64,000 nt of DNA from contig NW_026970937.1 of NCBI RefSeq assembly GCF_963678635.1, forward strand, positions 54,166-118,165. The letters run 5' to 3'. The position numbers were made by a program, and so were the translations under genes. Below, piece by piece: positions 1 through 11,100 of the stretch. Below the pieces are notes generated by a model. The model was not told the origin of the DNA. It ran no database searches and saw only the letters and a list, made by a program, of their open reading frames with translations. Position 1 is the stretch's first letter; every line of letters starts with the position of its first letter. The DNA is from Symsagittifera roscoffensis (Eukaryota > Xenacoelomorpha > Acoela > Convolutidae).

Positions 1-734
1 CCCACTTGATGAACAATACTACTATAGTAACATAATGATGATAGTGTATCAGCCCTGTTTTTCGGATTGATCTGTGGATGCTGAGATTAGTAATGAGATC
101 TTTAATTTCGCATGCAGTTAAGTTAATTTGCGCTGCTCGGCTGACAGCCTTTAGACAGTAACGATTATGTCGACCCGACGTTACGAGAACCTTGGAAAAA
201 ATGGTCGTGACTTGAATTCGGCCTTAGTCTCAACGAACGAACTCTCGCAAGACAGTAAAACCAAGTCCAAGTAGTTTTCTCATACTTGAGTTCCTTACAG
301 CAAAAAAGGCTGATTGCTTTTCTCGTTTCAGTTAACATTATAACGTCGTGTCGGCTAATATCGAAAAGACCAGCTCGATCTCCATTGCTTGCGGCCGCTG
401 CAAAGTGAAAAGCCGCTGCAATTACATCCAGTTTACCAGCTGCAGAGTCTGAAAACTTTCTGTAAACCAAGTTTCTTATTGTCTTTACCTTTGCTATTAG
501 CAGGATTATTGCAACCAGGCACAAGTATGATAGTTGGGTACCTAAATTCTCAATGGTTTACTGATGAAAAGTTTTTAGGCCTCGAAATCTTGGTTTGCAT
601 TGGTGAACTTGGAGTTTTCACACAAATTGCGGGACTCATTTTTCAATATGGGGAGGAACATTGTATTCGAGTGTCCAGTTTTTTGTCCACGCAAAATCAG
701 GCACCGCAATTTATCATCGGAATGGGGCGAGTTA
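1..734. other. Left edge, no gene seen
   Basis: AT-rich non-coding DNA. A 140-codon open frame crosses 389-811, but it begins with TTG, its first ATG is only at 528, its composition is like the surrounding repeats, and its 3' part lies in a repeat found elsewhere in the window. I do not call it a gene. Confidence 0.5.
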
Positions 735-1270
735 TATATCATATTAAAGCCTTTTCAGTCGTAGTTAGAACGGCATTAAAAATGGCTCAGTTTCGTGAAA
801 AACTGGTTTGAACCGTTGAGATTTAGCGTAACATCGAGCGAGTAATGCAATCGCGTAACGTTCGTTAAATAGAATTTTTTACTTTTAGATGAAAAACTTG
901 ATTTTGTTTCAAAGTAAACTAGTTTGGAATGTAACATTTAGAGTTTTTTTGGAAAAAAAGTTTTTTTAATGAAAAAACAAAATTACTGAGCAAAAAGGTA
1001 GAAAAAAAGTTTAATTTATATGTTTTTTCATCATTTTTTTTAGTTAATTCATTTTTTGTAGACAAATGATGTGATGCGATCAAGCATAAGTTACTACTTT
1101 TCTACGTAATTGTATAGTTCTCGAATCACTTCACGCACTAAAAATGACATTAATTCGAAGAAAAGTAAAAAATATATAAATTTTTTCACGAATATGGTCG
1201 GAAATTTCTGTGCTACACTTACACAGCAACCGCCTGTACTTGCTTTTTATTGGGACCCAACTATCTTGGC
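735..1270 (+). repeat. Dispersed repeat, family A, copy 1
   Basis: Blocks here match, in the same order, blocks at 51598-52085 and its duplicate at 55255-55740. The shared pieces are 'atatcatattaaag', a 'tttcgtgaaa' segment, a 'cacgcac' block, and 'atatggtcggaa' followed by 'ttctgtgct' and 'acacagca'. The copies are well diverged with indels, so this is an old interspersed element. I see no coding capacity and cannot define its ends precisely. Confidence 0.55.
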
Positions 1271-1334
1271 TTTTTTCCCGTTAAAACTTTTTACATAGAG
1301 CTCATCAGTGTTAGCATACTAGATTCCTGCTACT

Positions 1335-1425
1335 CGTTTTGCCGCTTACCGTGAGGGAAACGTACATGACTGGGAAGAGACAGGTATGGTTTCGAGTTGG
1401 GCCAGGAGCCGTACTTTGTTCACAA
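1335..1425 (+). repeat. tRNA-derived SINE-like fragment
   Basis: The segment has a box A-like stretch near 1347 and a box B-like 'ggtttcgagttgg' at about 1388-1400, with the spacing of a tRNA-type RNA polymerase III promoter. It aligns by eye with similar pieces at 47595-47645, 52545-52625 and 37330-37425. No tRNA fold is intact, so this is a SINE head rather than a working tRNA. Confidence 0.45.
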
Positions 1426-1612
1426 AAATCAGCAGTAATTCATTTTTTTTCGTTTATTCTACAAGCACTAACTAATTAAAAGATTGGTTTTTTCTCTGAA
1501 TTGTGTTTCTGAAGCACGCTAGCGGCCATTTATTCGTCTGTTTAGGCTGACTTAGGTATGTTTTGGAGGATTAGATTTCCCTGTCCGGTGACCAGCTGTT
1601 AGTTTGCCGTTT

Positions 1613-2010
1613 GATTAGAGATGTAACCGGAATTGTTTTTGCCGAAATTTCGGGACCGGAATTTCCGGAGTTTTCAACTACCGGAATTCGTCTATGGTGC
1701 TGATGAGTCGCAGCACAATGCATATATTTTTGTTGGCTGGCTGTGTTTCACTGTGCTTTGCGCAGCAACAACGTCCTTTCCGTTAAACGGAACAGATTGA
1801 CTCCGGAGTTTTGGGAAAAATTAGTTTTGCTTCATGATAAAAGTTCGCTTTCGAATCAATTATTTCTAAGTGTTTGAAATTTAGTTTTTTGATTGGAGAT
1901 AGTAAAATCGTTCATAAATTTCCGGAAGTTTCCCGTATTTTTTTCTACTGGATTCCGAAACCGGAATAAACTGTGAAGTTTGTTGGAACCGGAATTCGGT
2001 ACCTCTCTAC
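1613..2010. repeat. MITE-like inverted repeat rich in CCGGAA, upstream of IWS1
   Basis: The left end 'gattagagatgtaaccgg' and the right end around 1989-2010 are near-complementary, so the 400-bp segment can fold back on itself. Inside it CCGGAA or TCCGGA recurs about seven times (near 1627, 1656, 1664, 1680, 1803, 1921, 1962 and 1988). The layout resembles non-autonomous hAT-type elements, but I could not find a convincing 8-bp target duplication. It ends about 50 bases before the IWS1 start codon. Confidence 0.5.
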
Positions 2011-2063
2011 TCTTCGTAGATAGTTACAACGTAAGTTTGAATTATTTTTCAGTATATCCTAAA

Positions 2064-4106
2064 ATGGATGATTCGGTATCAAATGATGCAGTCAATTCAT
2101 CAAGTTCTGAAAGCGAGGAAGATGAAGTAGTTCAGGAAATGAATCAAACGCTAGAAATTGTTCCAACTCAACAGATTAACGACGAGGATGAGTTAAACCA
2201 AACGTTACACGTATTGCCAACTCAGTTCCAAGAAAGTGATTCTGATAATAACGACCCAGAAGATAGCAGAGATAACATAGATCACAACTCACCGAGTAAT
2301 CTCGAAGAAAATTCCGATCCTGTTAGATTTGACACAGCTAATCTTACTTATCCTGCGGATGGTAATGATGATGATGAAACGAGCCCACAATCACCCCAAA
2401 TTTCCCCTGAGTCGCCAGACCTTCTGGAATCTGATAACAACGAAAATATATACTCACCGGAATTACAAGAAGCTAATAAGAATACAGGATCTGAAAATGA
2501 AAGCTCATCAAGTGAATCAGAGACAGAAGGTATTCCAGAATCAGCCAATAATTCTGAATTACCTATCAGTAGTCCACCTACGTCTCCAGTACAAGCCAGC
2601 AGTGAAAAAGAAAACACGGAACAGACTTTGAAAATTGAACCATCTGTGACCGAGGAAAAGGATGAGACTAGTGAACTTAATCAGAGTGATAACCTGAAAG
2701 ATATTTTCGATGAAAATGGCGAGGAAGCAGATGACGAATCCGGCGACTCGTCGGGAGATGAATCAGAGGATGAGTTTACGCGGCCTGTCGATGAGCAAGA
2801 AACTGAACAAAATGAAGATGGATCAATTGAAACCAAAGGTAAACTTCCCTCGTCGCCTCCGTTACAACCACCGACAGTTGTTGACGAAGACGAAGAATAT
2901 GACCCTGAAGCACCTGAAATGGGAACTAATGACGATGACTTTGATGATTTTCAAAATATTAAAGACGCAAATGAGCAGAATACTGGTAATAACACTGTCA
3001 TCGACCACCAGCCTGATAATGACGCTGAAAATGAAATACAGCAACCTCAGGAAGTTATCAACGACATCTTCGGGTCATCAGATTCAGGCGAAGAGTTCGA
3101 AGGATTTGATGATGCAGACCTTGAACGAGAACAAGAGCCCGAAGAGGCTCCAGGCGAAAAACCTCGGCACGAGGAACGGGGCGAAGATGTGGATGATACC
3201 GTATCTGATTTTGATAAAATGATGATGCAGAAAAAGGCGGAACAGTCCAGGCGAAGAAGAAAACGTCTGAAGGACGATATTATCATTAATGACCAAGATG
3301 ACAAAATCTTGAGCATGGTCAGCGAAATGCGCCGTGCTTCAGATGATGACCGTAGGCTTAATAGAGAGAACAAGGTCGCAATTGAGAAGTTGAAACTTAT
3401 GAACAGTGTCATTTACGAGCTCAAGAAATGTCATCTTCTCAGCGCTTTTGTTGAGAACGGAGTGTTGCTTTCTATTGCAGAATGGCTGACACCGCTTCCA
3501 GACAAAAGTCTCCCTCATCTTCAAGTTCGCAGCAATATGCTTCAGATCCTCGAATCATTTCCCGCTTTGGACTCCTCTATGCTACGTGAAAGTGGCATTG
3601 GCAAAGCCGTAATGCTGCTGTACAAACACCCGAAAGAGACTAGAGAAAATCGAATAAGGGCTGGTAAACTTGTGAATAAGTGGGCACGTCCTATTTTTCA
3701 GCTCACTGCCGACTTCGGAGCCATGACTAAGGCAGACAGAGAGCAAAGAGACCTGGAAAAGATGCCACCACAGAAGAGAAGAAAAGGTAACAATGACAAG
3801 AAACGCGATGAAGATGATGAAGATGGACCTAAAGGACCTGGAGATGCCGGGTTTGTGCTAAGAGCACGTGTGCCACAGCCTTCTTTCAAAGACTATGTCG
3901 TCAGGCCAAAGTCCAAATTCGAAAGAGATGACGACGACGAAGATGATGATGAGGAAACGGCTATGCCAAAACCGATCAGGGCTCGTGGTACGAATATAAC
4001 CGGCAAAACAAGGCTGGACAAATACATAGCGAAAGACAGGGAACGCAAGACGATCGCCAAAAATACTCACGCTGTTAAAGTCAATTTGAACGGAGGGAAG
4101 CTCTGA
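2064..4106 (+). CDS. IWS1: IWS1 homolog, transcription elongation and mRNA export factor
   Basis: IWS1 binds SPT6 and travels with phosphorylated RNA polymerase II, linking elongation to splicing, export and histone methylation in the nucleus. The predicted protein has 680 residues. Residues 1-380 are acidic and Ser/Glu/Asp-rich with two related 'NQTL' segments (MNQTLEIVPTQ, LNQTLHVLPTQ), like the disordered repeat-rich N-terminus of animal IWS1. Residues about 415-555 form the conserved TFIIS N-terminal (LW/TND) domain, from 'ILSMVSEMRRASDDD' to 'NKWARPIFQLTADFG'. A basic C-terminus follows, with 'FVLRARVPQPSFKDYVVRP'. I chose the ATG at 2064; the open frame extends upstream only through non-ATG codons and a repeat. 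A splice acceptor-like 'tttttcag' ends 11 bases before the ATG, so the 5' UTR is probably spliced in cis or in trans. The coding region is a single exon. The family call is firm. Confidence 0.95.
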   Translation: MDDSVSNDAVNSSSSESEEDEVVQEMNQTLEIVPTQQINDEDELNQTLHVLPTQFQESDSDNNDPEDSRDNIDHNSPSNLEENSDPVRFDTANLTYPADGNDDDETSPQSPQISPESPDLLESDNNENIYSPELQEANKNTGSENESSSSESETEGIPESANNSELPISSPPTSPVQASSEKENTEQTLKIEPSVTEEKDETSELNQSDNLKDIFDENGEEADDESGDSSGDESEDEFTRPVDEQETEQNEDGSIETKGKLPSSPPLQPPTVVDEDEEYDPEAPEMGTNDDDFDDFQNIKDANEQNTGNNTVIDHQPDNDAENEIQQPQEVINDIFGSSDSGEEFEGFDDADLEREQEPEEAPGEKPRHEERGEDVDDTVSDFDKMMMQKKAEQSRRRRKRLKDDIIINDQDDKILSMVSEMRRASDDDRRLNRENKVAIEKLKLMNSVIYELKKCHLLSAFVENGVLLSIAEWLTPLPDKSLPHLQVRSNMLQILESFPALDSSMLRESGIGKAVMLLYKHPKETRENRIRAGKLVNKWARPIFQLTADFGAMTKADREQRDLEKMPPQKRRKGNNDKKRDEDDEDGPKGPGDAGFVLRARVPQPSFKDYVVRPKSKFERDDDDEDDDEETAMPKPIRARGTNITGKTRLDKYIAKDRERKTIAKNTHAVKVNLNGGKL

Positions 4107-4422
4107 TGATGATGATGATGAAAGCGTTCGCTGGAAGTATCGAAGCAGGCAGTAAAGATATGGTGCTAATTGACCTCGGATAGACTTGTTGTCGTAACCA
4201 TATAATAAGCTGGCATCCAGTCAGTCATATCAGCGAGCAGATTGGAATGTCTACAAATCGGATCTTTGGGAGAAAAACGGATCTTTGCGATTTGCTATGT
4301 GTTCATAGTCTTTTTCTTTTTTCCTATGGATAACTATTTACAATTTGTTTGTTATCTTAAATTAGTTATAGTATGATCTTTCGTAAAGCAATCAAAAATT
4401 GCTGTAACTTACTTATGTTGAA

Positions 4423-4428
4423 ATTAAA
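4423..4428 (+). terminator. Candidate polyadenylation signal of IWS1 (ATTAAA)
   Basis: ATTAAA lies about 320 bases after the IWS1 stop codon in an AT-rich tail with no competing reading frame. It is the best match to a poly(A) signal in the first 400 bases downstream. No transcript evidence is available, so the real 3' end could differ. Confidence 0.35.
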
Positions 4429-5086
4429 CACGAAGTTGAATTGTTTTTGAACGTAAGTTGTCGGTACGTATGCCAGTTTTGGGATATCGGTATAGGCAAA
4501 CTGCTTCAGAACTGTTTAGAGAAAATTGTTAATTCGAAATCAAACCTTCAATTGAATTCTTTTTCAGGTTCAGCGATGATTTTCATAACTTTTTTAGAGA
4601 CTTGGATTTTACATAAGGATGACCGCGATTATATTAGACTTCTGAAACATTTTCGATGCCATCTGAATCAATAAGCATATTCTGGCTGAAACAAAATCAA
4701 AGCCGAAGCATGGTGAGTCCCTAGCTGCTATTCAACATAGGTTTAGTGAAATGTGTTGACAGTTTGTGGAACAATTATAAAATTATCGACGTAAAAGCCT
4801 AAAAAGCGTTTTGTAGATGCATCTAAAATCCATGCATGGTTAGATTTTGGACCGATATTTTGAAGCTGAACCGATGAGCTTCATTTGATAATTTCATATT
4901 TAAGGCCTATGTTTCAGTATGCAAGGAATATATATGTCGACTCTGAGAACGAACGAATGCTCCGATTCAGAACTACTGCATATGTGTACCACTGAGACAT
5001 CTAGACTGGTCTTGGACCCTCTGATAAACTCACTGGAGACACTTAGTTGCTGATTGGTAGTATCGAACTCTTTCTGGGCGATTCAA
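4429..5086. other. Intergenic, nothing recognised
   Basis: AT-rich sequence between the end of IWS1 and a possible exon. The short open frame at 4441-4674 begins with TTG and has no recognisable motif or coding-like composition. I see no RNA gene or clear repeat. Confidence 0.4.
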
Positions 5087-5291
5087 ATGATTACGAAGCG
5101 GGAACCGATGGTGTCTATGGGAGTGAACGATGGCAGTAGTCGTATTTCAACTCCCTCGCCCTCATCATCCTGCTGTTCTTCCTCAACTGTGGACCAACTC
5201 CAGTTTGCCATCTCTTCACCACCATCTACTGTGTCATTTCCCCGCTCAATGGGAAACTCTTCTGGCACACATAACCTCCTGGACGGTAGAG
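5087..5291 (+). CDS. Possible lone coding exon, Ser/Pro-rich
   Basis: From the ATG at 5087 a 68-codon frame (MITKREPMVSMGV...) runs into a donor-like AGAG|GTGAGA at 5291/5292. Composition is GC-richer than its surroundings and like the exons of the next gene. The peptide is Ser/Pro/Thr-rich, as expected of a disordered region in a transcription factor. It could be an alternative 5' exon of the TRERF1-like gene. However, it ends in phase 1, and direct splicing to acceptors just before 7478 would hit a stop, so an unseen exon or a separate transcript would be needed. The opposite strand is also open across 5083-5304, which lowers confidence. Confidence 0.3.
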
Positions 5292-7477
5292 GTGAGAGTA
5301 GCACAAATTTTTTTTTGTAGTGTAATTATTTGAAGTTAGTTGATCGCAAGCTAAGACAAGTATTGAGCATATGTATATGAATTTCAAGCTTAAGTTTTAA
5401 TTTAACCGGGAAATTGCATTTCTCTGAGTGATTGACATTTTCCGAACTGTCGGTTGGCTGTGTGCCGCTTACTATAATCTTGGCCTATTGTTGCGAATAA
5501 CCGCTCTGCTTCGGTGGTGAATATTATAGTTAAAAGTGTTTTCTCGGCTATTCAGACACCACCCCCCCCCCCCTCCCCTCCCCTCCCTTAGATGATGAAA
5601 TATGAAAATCATTTTTTCACAGCTGCGAAGCGAGTGTGTTAGTACGAACCTATTTTCCAACCTAATTCGTAAATATTGGTGCCACTTTAGGGGCACCTTT
5701 ACAGCTTTTTCATAGCATTTGTTTTGACATTCGAATAATAATAAGTTAACACAGTTGATGCATTTTTAATTGATCAAATGAATCGAAAAAGGTATTTGTT
5801 TCAAACAAAACAATAATGAAAACTCGACTTAAGAAATTTTCTAACTCAACAGATCTCGCAAGTTTTTGAAATACATAGTTTATTTGTTTCATGCAAAGTT
5901 AGTGTGGATGCCTTCAGTTTGTTATATTCCAAATTATTACCTGAAAAATTTGTATTATTTGTATTAAGTCGATTGAGTTATTTGGAAAATTATTTGAGTT
6001 ATTTATTCCTAGAGGTACCTAAGTTAAGCGGAAAAAAAACAGATCCGTACGCCATAGTTTCTTCCCTTTCATGAAGTGGTCGGAAAAAAGATCCTCTGAA
6101 AGTCAGAAATTTGAATTGCATTGAAAATCCGACCAATTAGTTTTATCAATTGGAATTTAAAATAAATGAATTCTATTGGTGAAAAAACTAAATGACTCGC
6201 GAAATGTCAATTTTTGTGAACTGATGCTAACGATCTAAAACAGATCTGTTTTTCGTGGAATGGGTGATTTTGAAGAAAAAATTAAATTGAGTAAAAAATG
6301 TCAAGTTTGTCTTTTGAATAACATAGTTTAGCCATCAAAAAGAGACAGAATTTATGAACTTCGTACTTTAAATGTAATATTGACCAGGTCGGTAAATTAC
6401 CAAAATCTTTCATAATAACAGAATGCTGTGATAGGGAAGTTTAGGAAGGGTTAGGGAGAGTAGTATCTGGTACATTGTTGCACCAAGTTCTTAAAGTGAT
6501 AACATATGGTGTGGTATGAAACTTCCTAGTCTTTTTAACTAGGCTTACAGGACCACCCGCAGATGTGAAACGCCTTGTTCTCCCTTTTGCGTACTTCTTT
6601 CTGGGGCGTGGAGGTCGCGATGTTTAGGAGGAGGGCTTGTGTGCTCTAATAAAACCTCAATTCTCGCTCTCATCTTTTTCTGTAAATCACTTTTTCTGTT
6701 TCTTAGTTCGCTATTAAAAATCCTCAAGTTTTCATTTCGAAGTGAAAAATAGTGAAAAAATAGATATATATTTTTGTGAAATTGACTTAAATATTGCCCA
6801 TATTTTTGGTAATGAAATGATGATTTTCGACGCGCGAGTTTTCATACTAAAGTGCTGCCACCAGAATTGATTGCAATTTCCGCCCCAAAACAACTCCATA
6901 AGTGGTTTCAGTTCGCTTTAATCACTATGATTGAAAGCGTACTTGGAACATGGTTGAAAAGTCTCTTGCGTTAGTATTGTTTTTAGTTTATTTTAATTAT
7001 CTTTTTGATTTTTTTTCTGAAATAATTATATCTGAATGATAATTTCTTAATTTAGCTGTCATTGAGGCCGCTGCTTGAATTTTTGTATTTAACCTTCCTT
7101 TCGTATCGACAGTGGATGCGGTTTTCTAGAACAGAGAGCAGAGAAAAAAGGAAAAAGTGTGAAGTCTGTTTAAATGTGGATGCTTTTGTTTCTGTTCGGT
7201 TTGGACTTGATTCGTTTCTGCTCTGAAGTAGTGAGACAGTACGCCACCTGAGCTACTGGGTCGACTTTCTTCATCCTTCTAACCGGCTATCGGCACTTTT
7301 TTCTTTGATCTTCTCTTTAAAAACTATTTGTTCTTTTTAACGAAGCCCAATTAAACATCCGCTACGTTTCGCTCTTGTTATAGTAATAAAGTTAAATTGG
7401 TGGTTTTGTAACTTGATCAGGGAGCAATGATTTAGTATAAATCTCATCTCTAGTTGTGATCTAGACCGATTGGAGCA
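5292..7477. other. Intergenic and 5' region of the TRERF1-like gene
   Basis: No gene seen. It contains a pyrimidine tract of C runs at 5556-5589 and otherwise AT-rich DNA. Near 7440-7453 'tctcatctctag' is a possible 3' splice site ending 24 bases before the start codon at 7478. In that 24-base leader an in-frame TGA precedes the ATG, which supports 7478 as the true start. Confidence 0.45.
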
Positions 7478-8160
7478 ATGAGTGCTTTACCTCATCATTA
7501 TCAGTACGACTATAATAACTACAACAGCCAGTACCAATACTCCTATAATTATAACAACTTAACTAGTAATAACCACCATATCCAATGCACCTACACGTGC
7601 CCCCCGTACCCTTACACAGCAGAGTGTCTGCAGCTACAAGACTACTACAGCTACTATTGTTCTAACTATCACTCTGTATATTCTCCAGACCTCCAACACC
7701 TCTCGCCCTCTCCTGGAAATGGGAGCAACAGCAGCATCGCCGGAGTCATGTCGCTGGCATCAATGGCCGCCGCAACGCCATCCCCCACCCACTCTCTCCA
7801 CGCAATGGGGATGGGGGGAAGCAACATCTTCATCACGCCCCCCTCACATCACATGCACTCGCCCCCCGAAATAGCAGGTATGGGGGGACTCAGTCCGGAA
7901 GGAATCGAGGGTGTGTCCGCTCTATCCCCATCGTCACTGAACATGGCAGCTGTATTTGCGAACTCGGCTCATCATAATACCCCAATGGGTGGAAGTCCTG
8001 GAAACAATTCGATGGGAGTGAAGAATCACCAGATGTGTGGAGAGTGTGGTAAAGTGTTCACTTCGTCCAGTGCTCTGGCCAAACACAAGCTCACACACAG
8101 TGACGAGAGGCGCTACTCATGCAACCTCTGCCACAAGAGATTCAAACGGCAGGACCACTT
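7478..8160 (+). CDS. TRERF1: TRERF1-like exon 1: N-terminus and first zinc fingers
   Basis: The exon starts at ATG 7478 and ends at donor GTGAGT 8161, leaving two bases of a Leu codon (phase 2). It encodes a Tyr/Asn/Gln-rich head, a Met/Pro/Ser/Gly-rich stretch, one complete C2H2 finger (CGECGKVF...HKLTH) and most of a second, which is completed by exon 2. Confidence 0.88.
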
Positions 8161-11100
8161 GTGAGTAGTCCGTATTATGGTTAAAGCCAATTTTTTTGAC
8201 AAAATCATTTTCAGCCAAAGAATTTCAACGACGGCAATAAAAAAAATGCTCATTTTGATGTCGGAAATCATTTCTTTGCTCATTTCACCTCGTAAAAACT
8301 GTATCTTGTTTTCTGATCAATTAAGTTTCTCAAGGCCACTGGTAATGCCAACAGTTTGGTAGTTACTATAGACTATCACCAATTGCTATTTTTAAAATGA
8401 GCACCAAGAAGAAAGTTAATCTTTTTAGAGAAAAAATTGAAAAATATTTTAATCAGATGAAAATTGGCAATGAGCCTGAAAGTAATTCGTTCGCTTAGAG
8501 AATGTCAGACCTTGAATTGATTTCCTACCTACCTCTTTAATGAGCTTTTTTAATGTGAGGTGAGCTTTTACCTAGCCTTTAACTTCAAGGCTACCACCGC
8601 CTGAACGATTTCGACTTCAATAGTGGAATCTTCAGTCCTAAAATAGAGCTTCGCTTATTAAAATAACAACTTAGTCTAGAATATAGAAAAATGATAACTA
8701 ACAGACTATCATTAGTTTGGCCAAATTTAGTTCAAATATCCTTTGACAGATCCTCTGCGAATATCAGTAAAGAAATTGGTATCACTGCGGATTTTCAAAA
8801 AATTTCGAAAGTTTTATTCACCTTTTTTTTTAGGTTCACCAAATAGTTTTCCGCCTAGCTAGGTTCACCTAGCTTTCCGAAAGCACTATCAAGAAATTTT
8901 TTTGTAAATGCTGTTTTTGGTCATTATTTTTGGAACGTTTTGGCCAAAAGTTTAAGTTCTTTTTGGCCAGCGCTCCCGCCTCAAAATTATTATATATTAG
9001 AGCCATAGGCGCCTTAAAAATGTACGTTCTCAGAAATGGGTGTTGTGACTAAGTACTTACCTTCCTAAATCGGGTCTAGGACGGGACTTCAAGCCGAAAT
9101 TTAAACTTTACAAGCACCTTAAATCAACGCTACATTTTCATCAGTAAAATAATTCTTTTCAAAAATTTAAGCAAGTTTAGTTCATATTAAGCGTTCTTCA
9201 TAAGAATGCGCCACTTGAAAGTGGCATCAGACAGTTAGATCAGCCAGATTTTAAAATGCATAAATTATATTTTTAAAAAATCCCTTCAACAACAGTTTTC
9301 AAACTAATCATTTTTTTATTGACAAAATGTTGGGCTTGAAGTCCCTAATTTTACGATTTGGCTTTAAGTCCCGCCGGCTTGATGTCCGGCAGCACCTTAA
9401 TCGGCCCCTGATTTGTATTATGAATCAGCTCGTCAGGTCATAATTGCACCTACTCATCCTGTTGTTGCATGATTTCCGTTTAGGTTTAAGAGGTCGTTAA
9501 ATCCTTGATATGTCCTTCTGTTATGTCTTTTATTATTGTGTGATGTGGGCTTTCAGAAATGGGCACAAATTGACTCATAGTGCGACGAAGCCGTTCGTGT
9601 GTTGCGAGCCAGAGTGTGGAAAGAGCTACTGCGACCAGAGGCAGCTGAAGAGACATTTGGCCAACCAGCATGGCAAGCTACAGGTGGACTATGCACAGCT
9701 GCGCAAGAGCAAACTCTTCTCGCCCTCGAACACCACTGTGAGTACTGCTCATTAAAGTGAAACACAATGAGGGGAGGGGGATTAAGAACAAAATAGTACG
9801 GTAGAAAAGAATGTAAGAAAAAAAGATCATGAGATTTGACCGATCCTATATGTAACTTTTGTTTTCATGTTCAATCTCTTGATTCCTGCGTTTTTTTGAA
9901 ATACGTCTGTTTTTATTGAGACTTTATCGGCAAGCGAAGGTGAGAATCTTTTTCTTGAAAGAGTTCGGAATTTTGCCTTTTGAGTCAGTACTCAAAGTTT
10001 CATAATATTAATTTAGGTGGTCGATTTTAATAATTGTAATTTAGCTATAGATGTACGAAGTATCTGGCTGCTTTGCAAACATCATATAACATTTGAGTTA
10101 AGTTATTTTTAAAGAGTCGATGAACGCGAAATTGTAGGGGTCTCGAAAAACTTGATCGACTTCTAATTTCGAAAATGGAATTTTGAAATTAGAAATTGTG
10201 TGATAGCCTGTATGTTGGCTATGATTTTTTTACGAATCCGAAAAAAATTTCAACAATTGTTGGCACTTTGTCAGGAAAACGGACTCGATTAAAGTATTGA
10301 TGCTAATTTTTAGGCGTTAGCGCAAACACCATAGTTTTTTCCTGTCCCGAGAAAATTTATGTGAACATTCATTGCGGGATAAACTGATTTAAAGATTTGA
10401 ACATGATGCTACACTCAATCAATGGCCAATAAAAGTTATAATTTTATTTATTTGATGGAACGTTCCAACCAGAAGGCTTGTAAAAAAAAAGTGGTTCAAA
10501 AGTTTTAAAAAGTGGAAAAAAAGCTAATATTTCGTCGCGTGAAAAATTTGTCAAAAGGTTTTGAATAAAAATTGGATTTATATCATTGAAACAATTTCGA
10601 AAACATGCTGATCCAGCTTTTGTTGTTTCGAAGGTTCAATTGAAGGATGTGACATTTCATTTGCTTAGGTTTTGTGGTCTTTTGTTTTGGTGTAGTTTTC
10701 TTTCTGACGGAGTTCTGATTTCTTATGATTGTTTTTCCAATATATGTTTTTAGAAGAGCTCAAAATATGATCTTCCATTACACAAGTAGAAATAACGCCA
10801 ACAATTGTATAGACTATGGGATTCGAAGCGCATTTTTGGATTGTATTTCGCCGGTTTTGTCTAATTGGCTTTTTTTTTCAGCTAACATCCATTACAAAGG
10901 TTTCTTAAAATCTATTGTCATTAAGTTGTTTTTTTTTACGTTGGCAATAAGCAAGGGTTATTGGACTTTTTTTCATTAAAATTAGACTTTTCTCAGGTGA
11001 ATAACTTGTCTGAAAGAATATGCGAATCATTCAATAGCTTATTGTATTCTCAGCTCAATTCAGGGATTGATTTGGCCAAATTAGTGTACCGGTATAGGAT

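Noticed and set aside
389..811. 140-codon open frame
   Set aside because: Starts with TTG, first ATG is late, and its 3' part lies in a dispersed repeat; no recognisable protein features.
2329..3222. Long frames overlapping IWS1 on both strands
   Set aside because: They arise from the acidic, low-complexity codons of IWS1 (GAA/GAT/TCA runs) and have no separate features.
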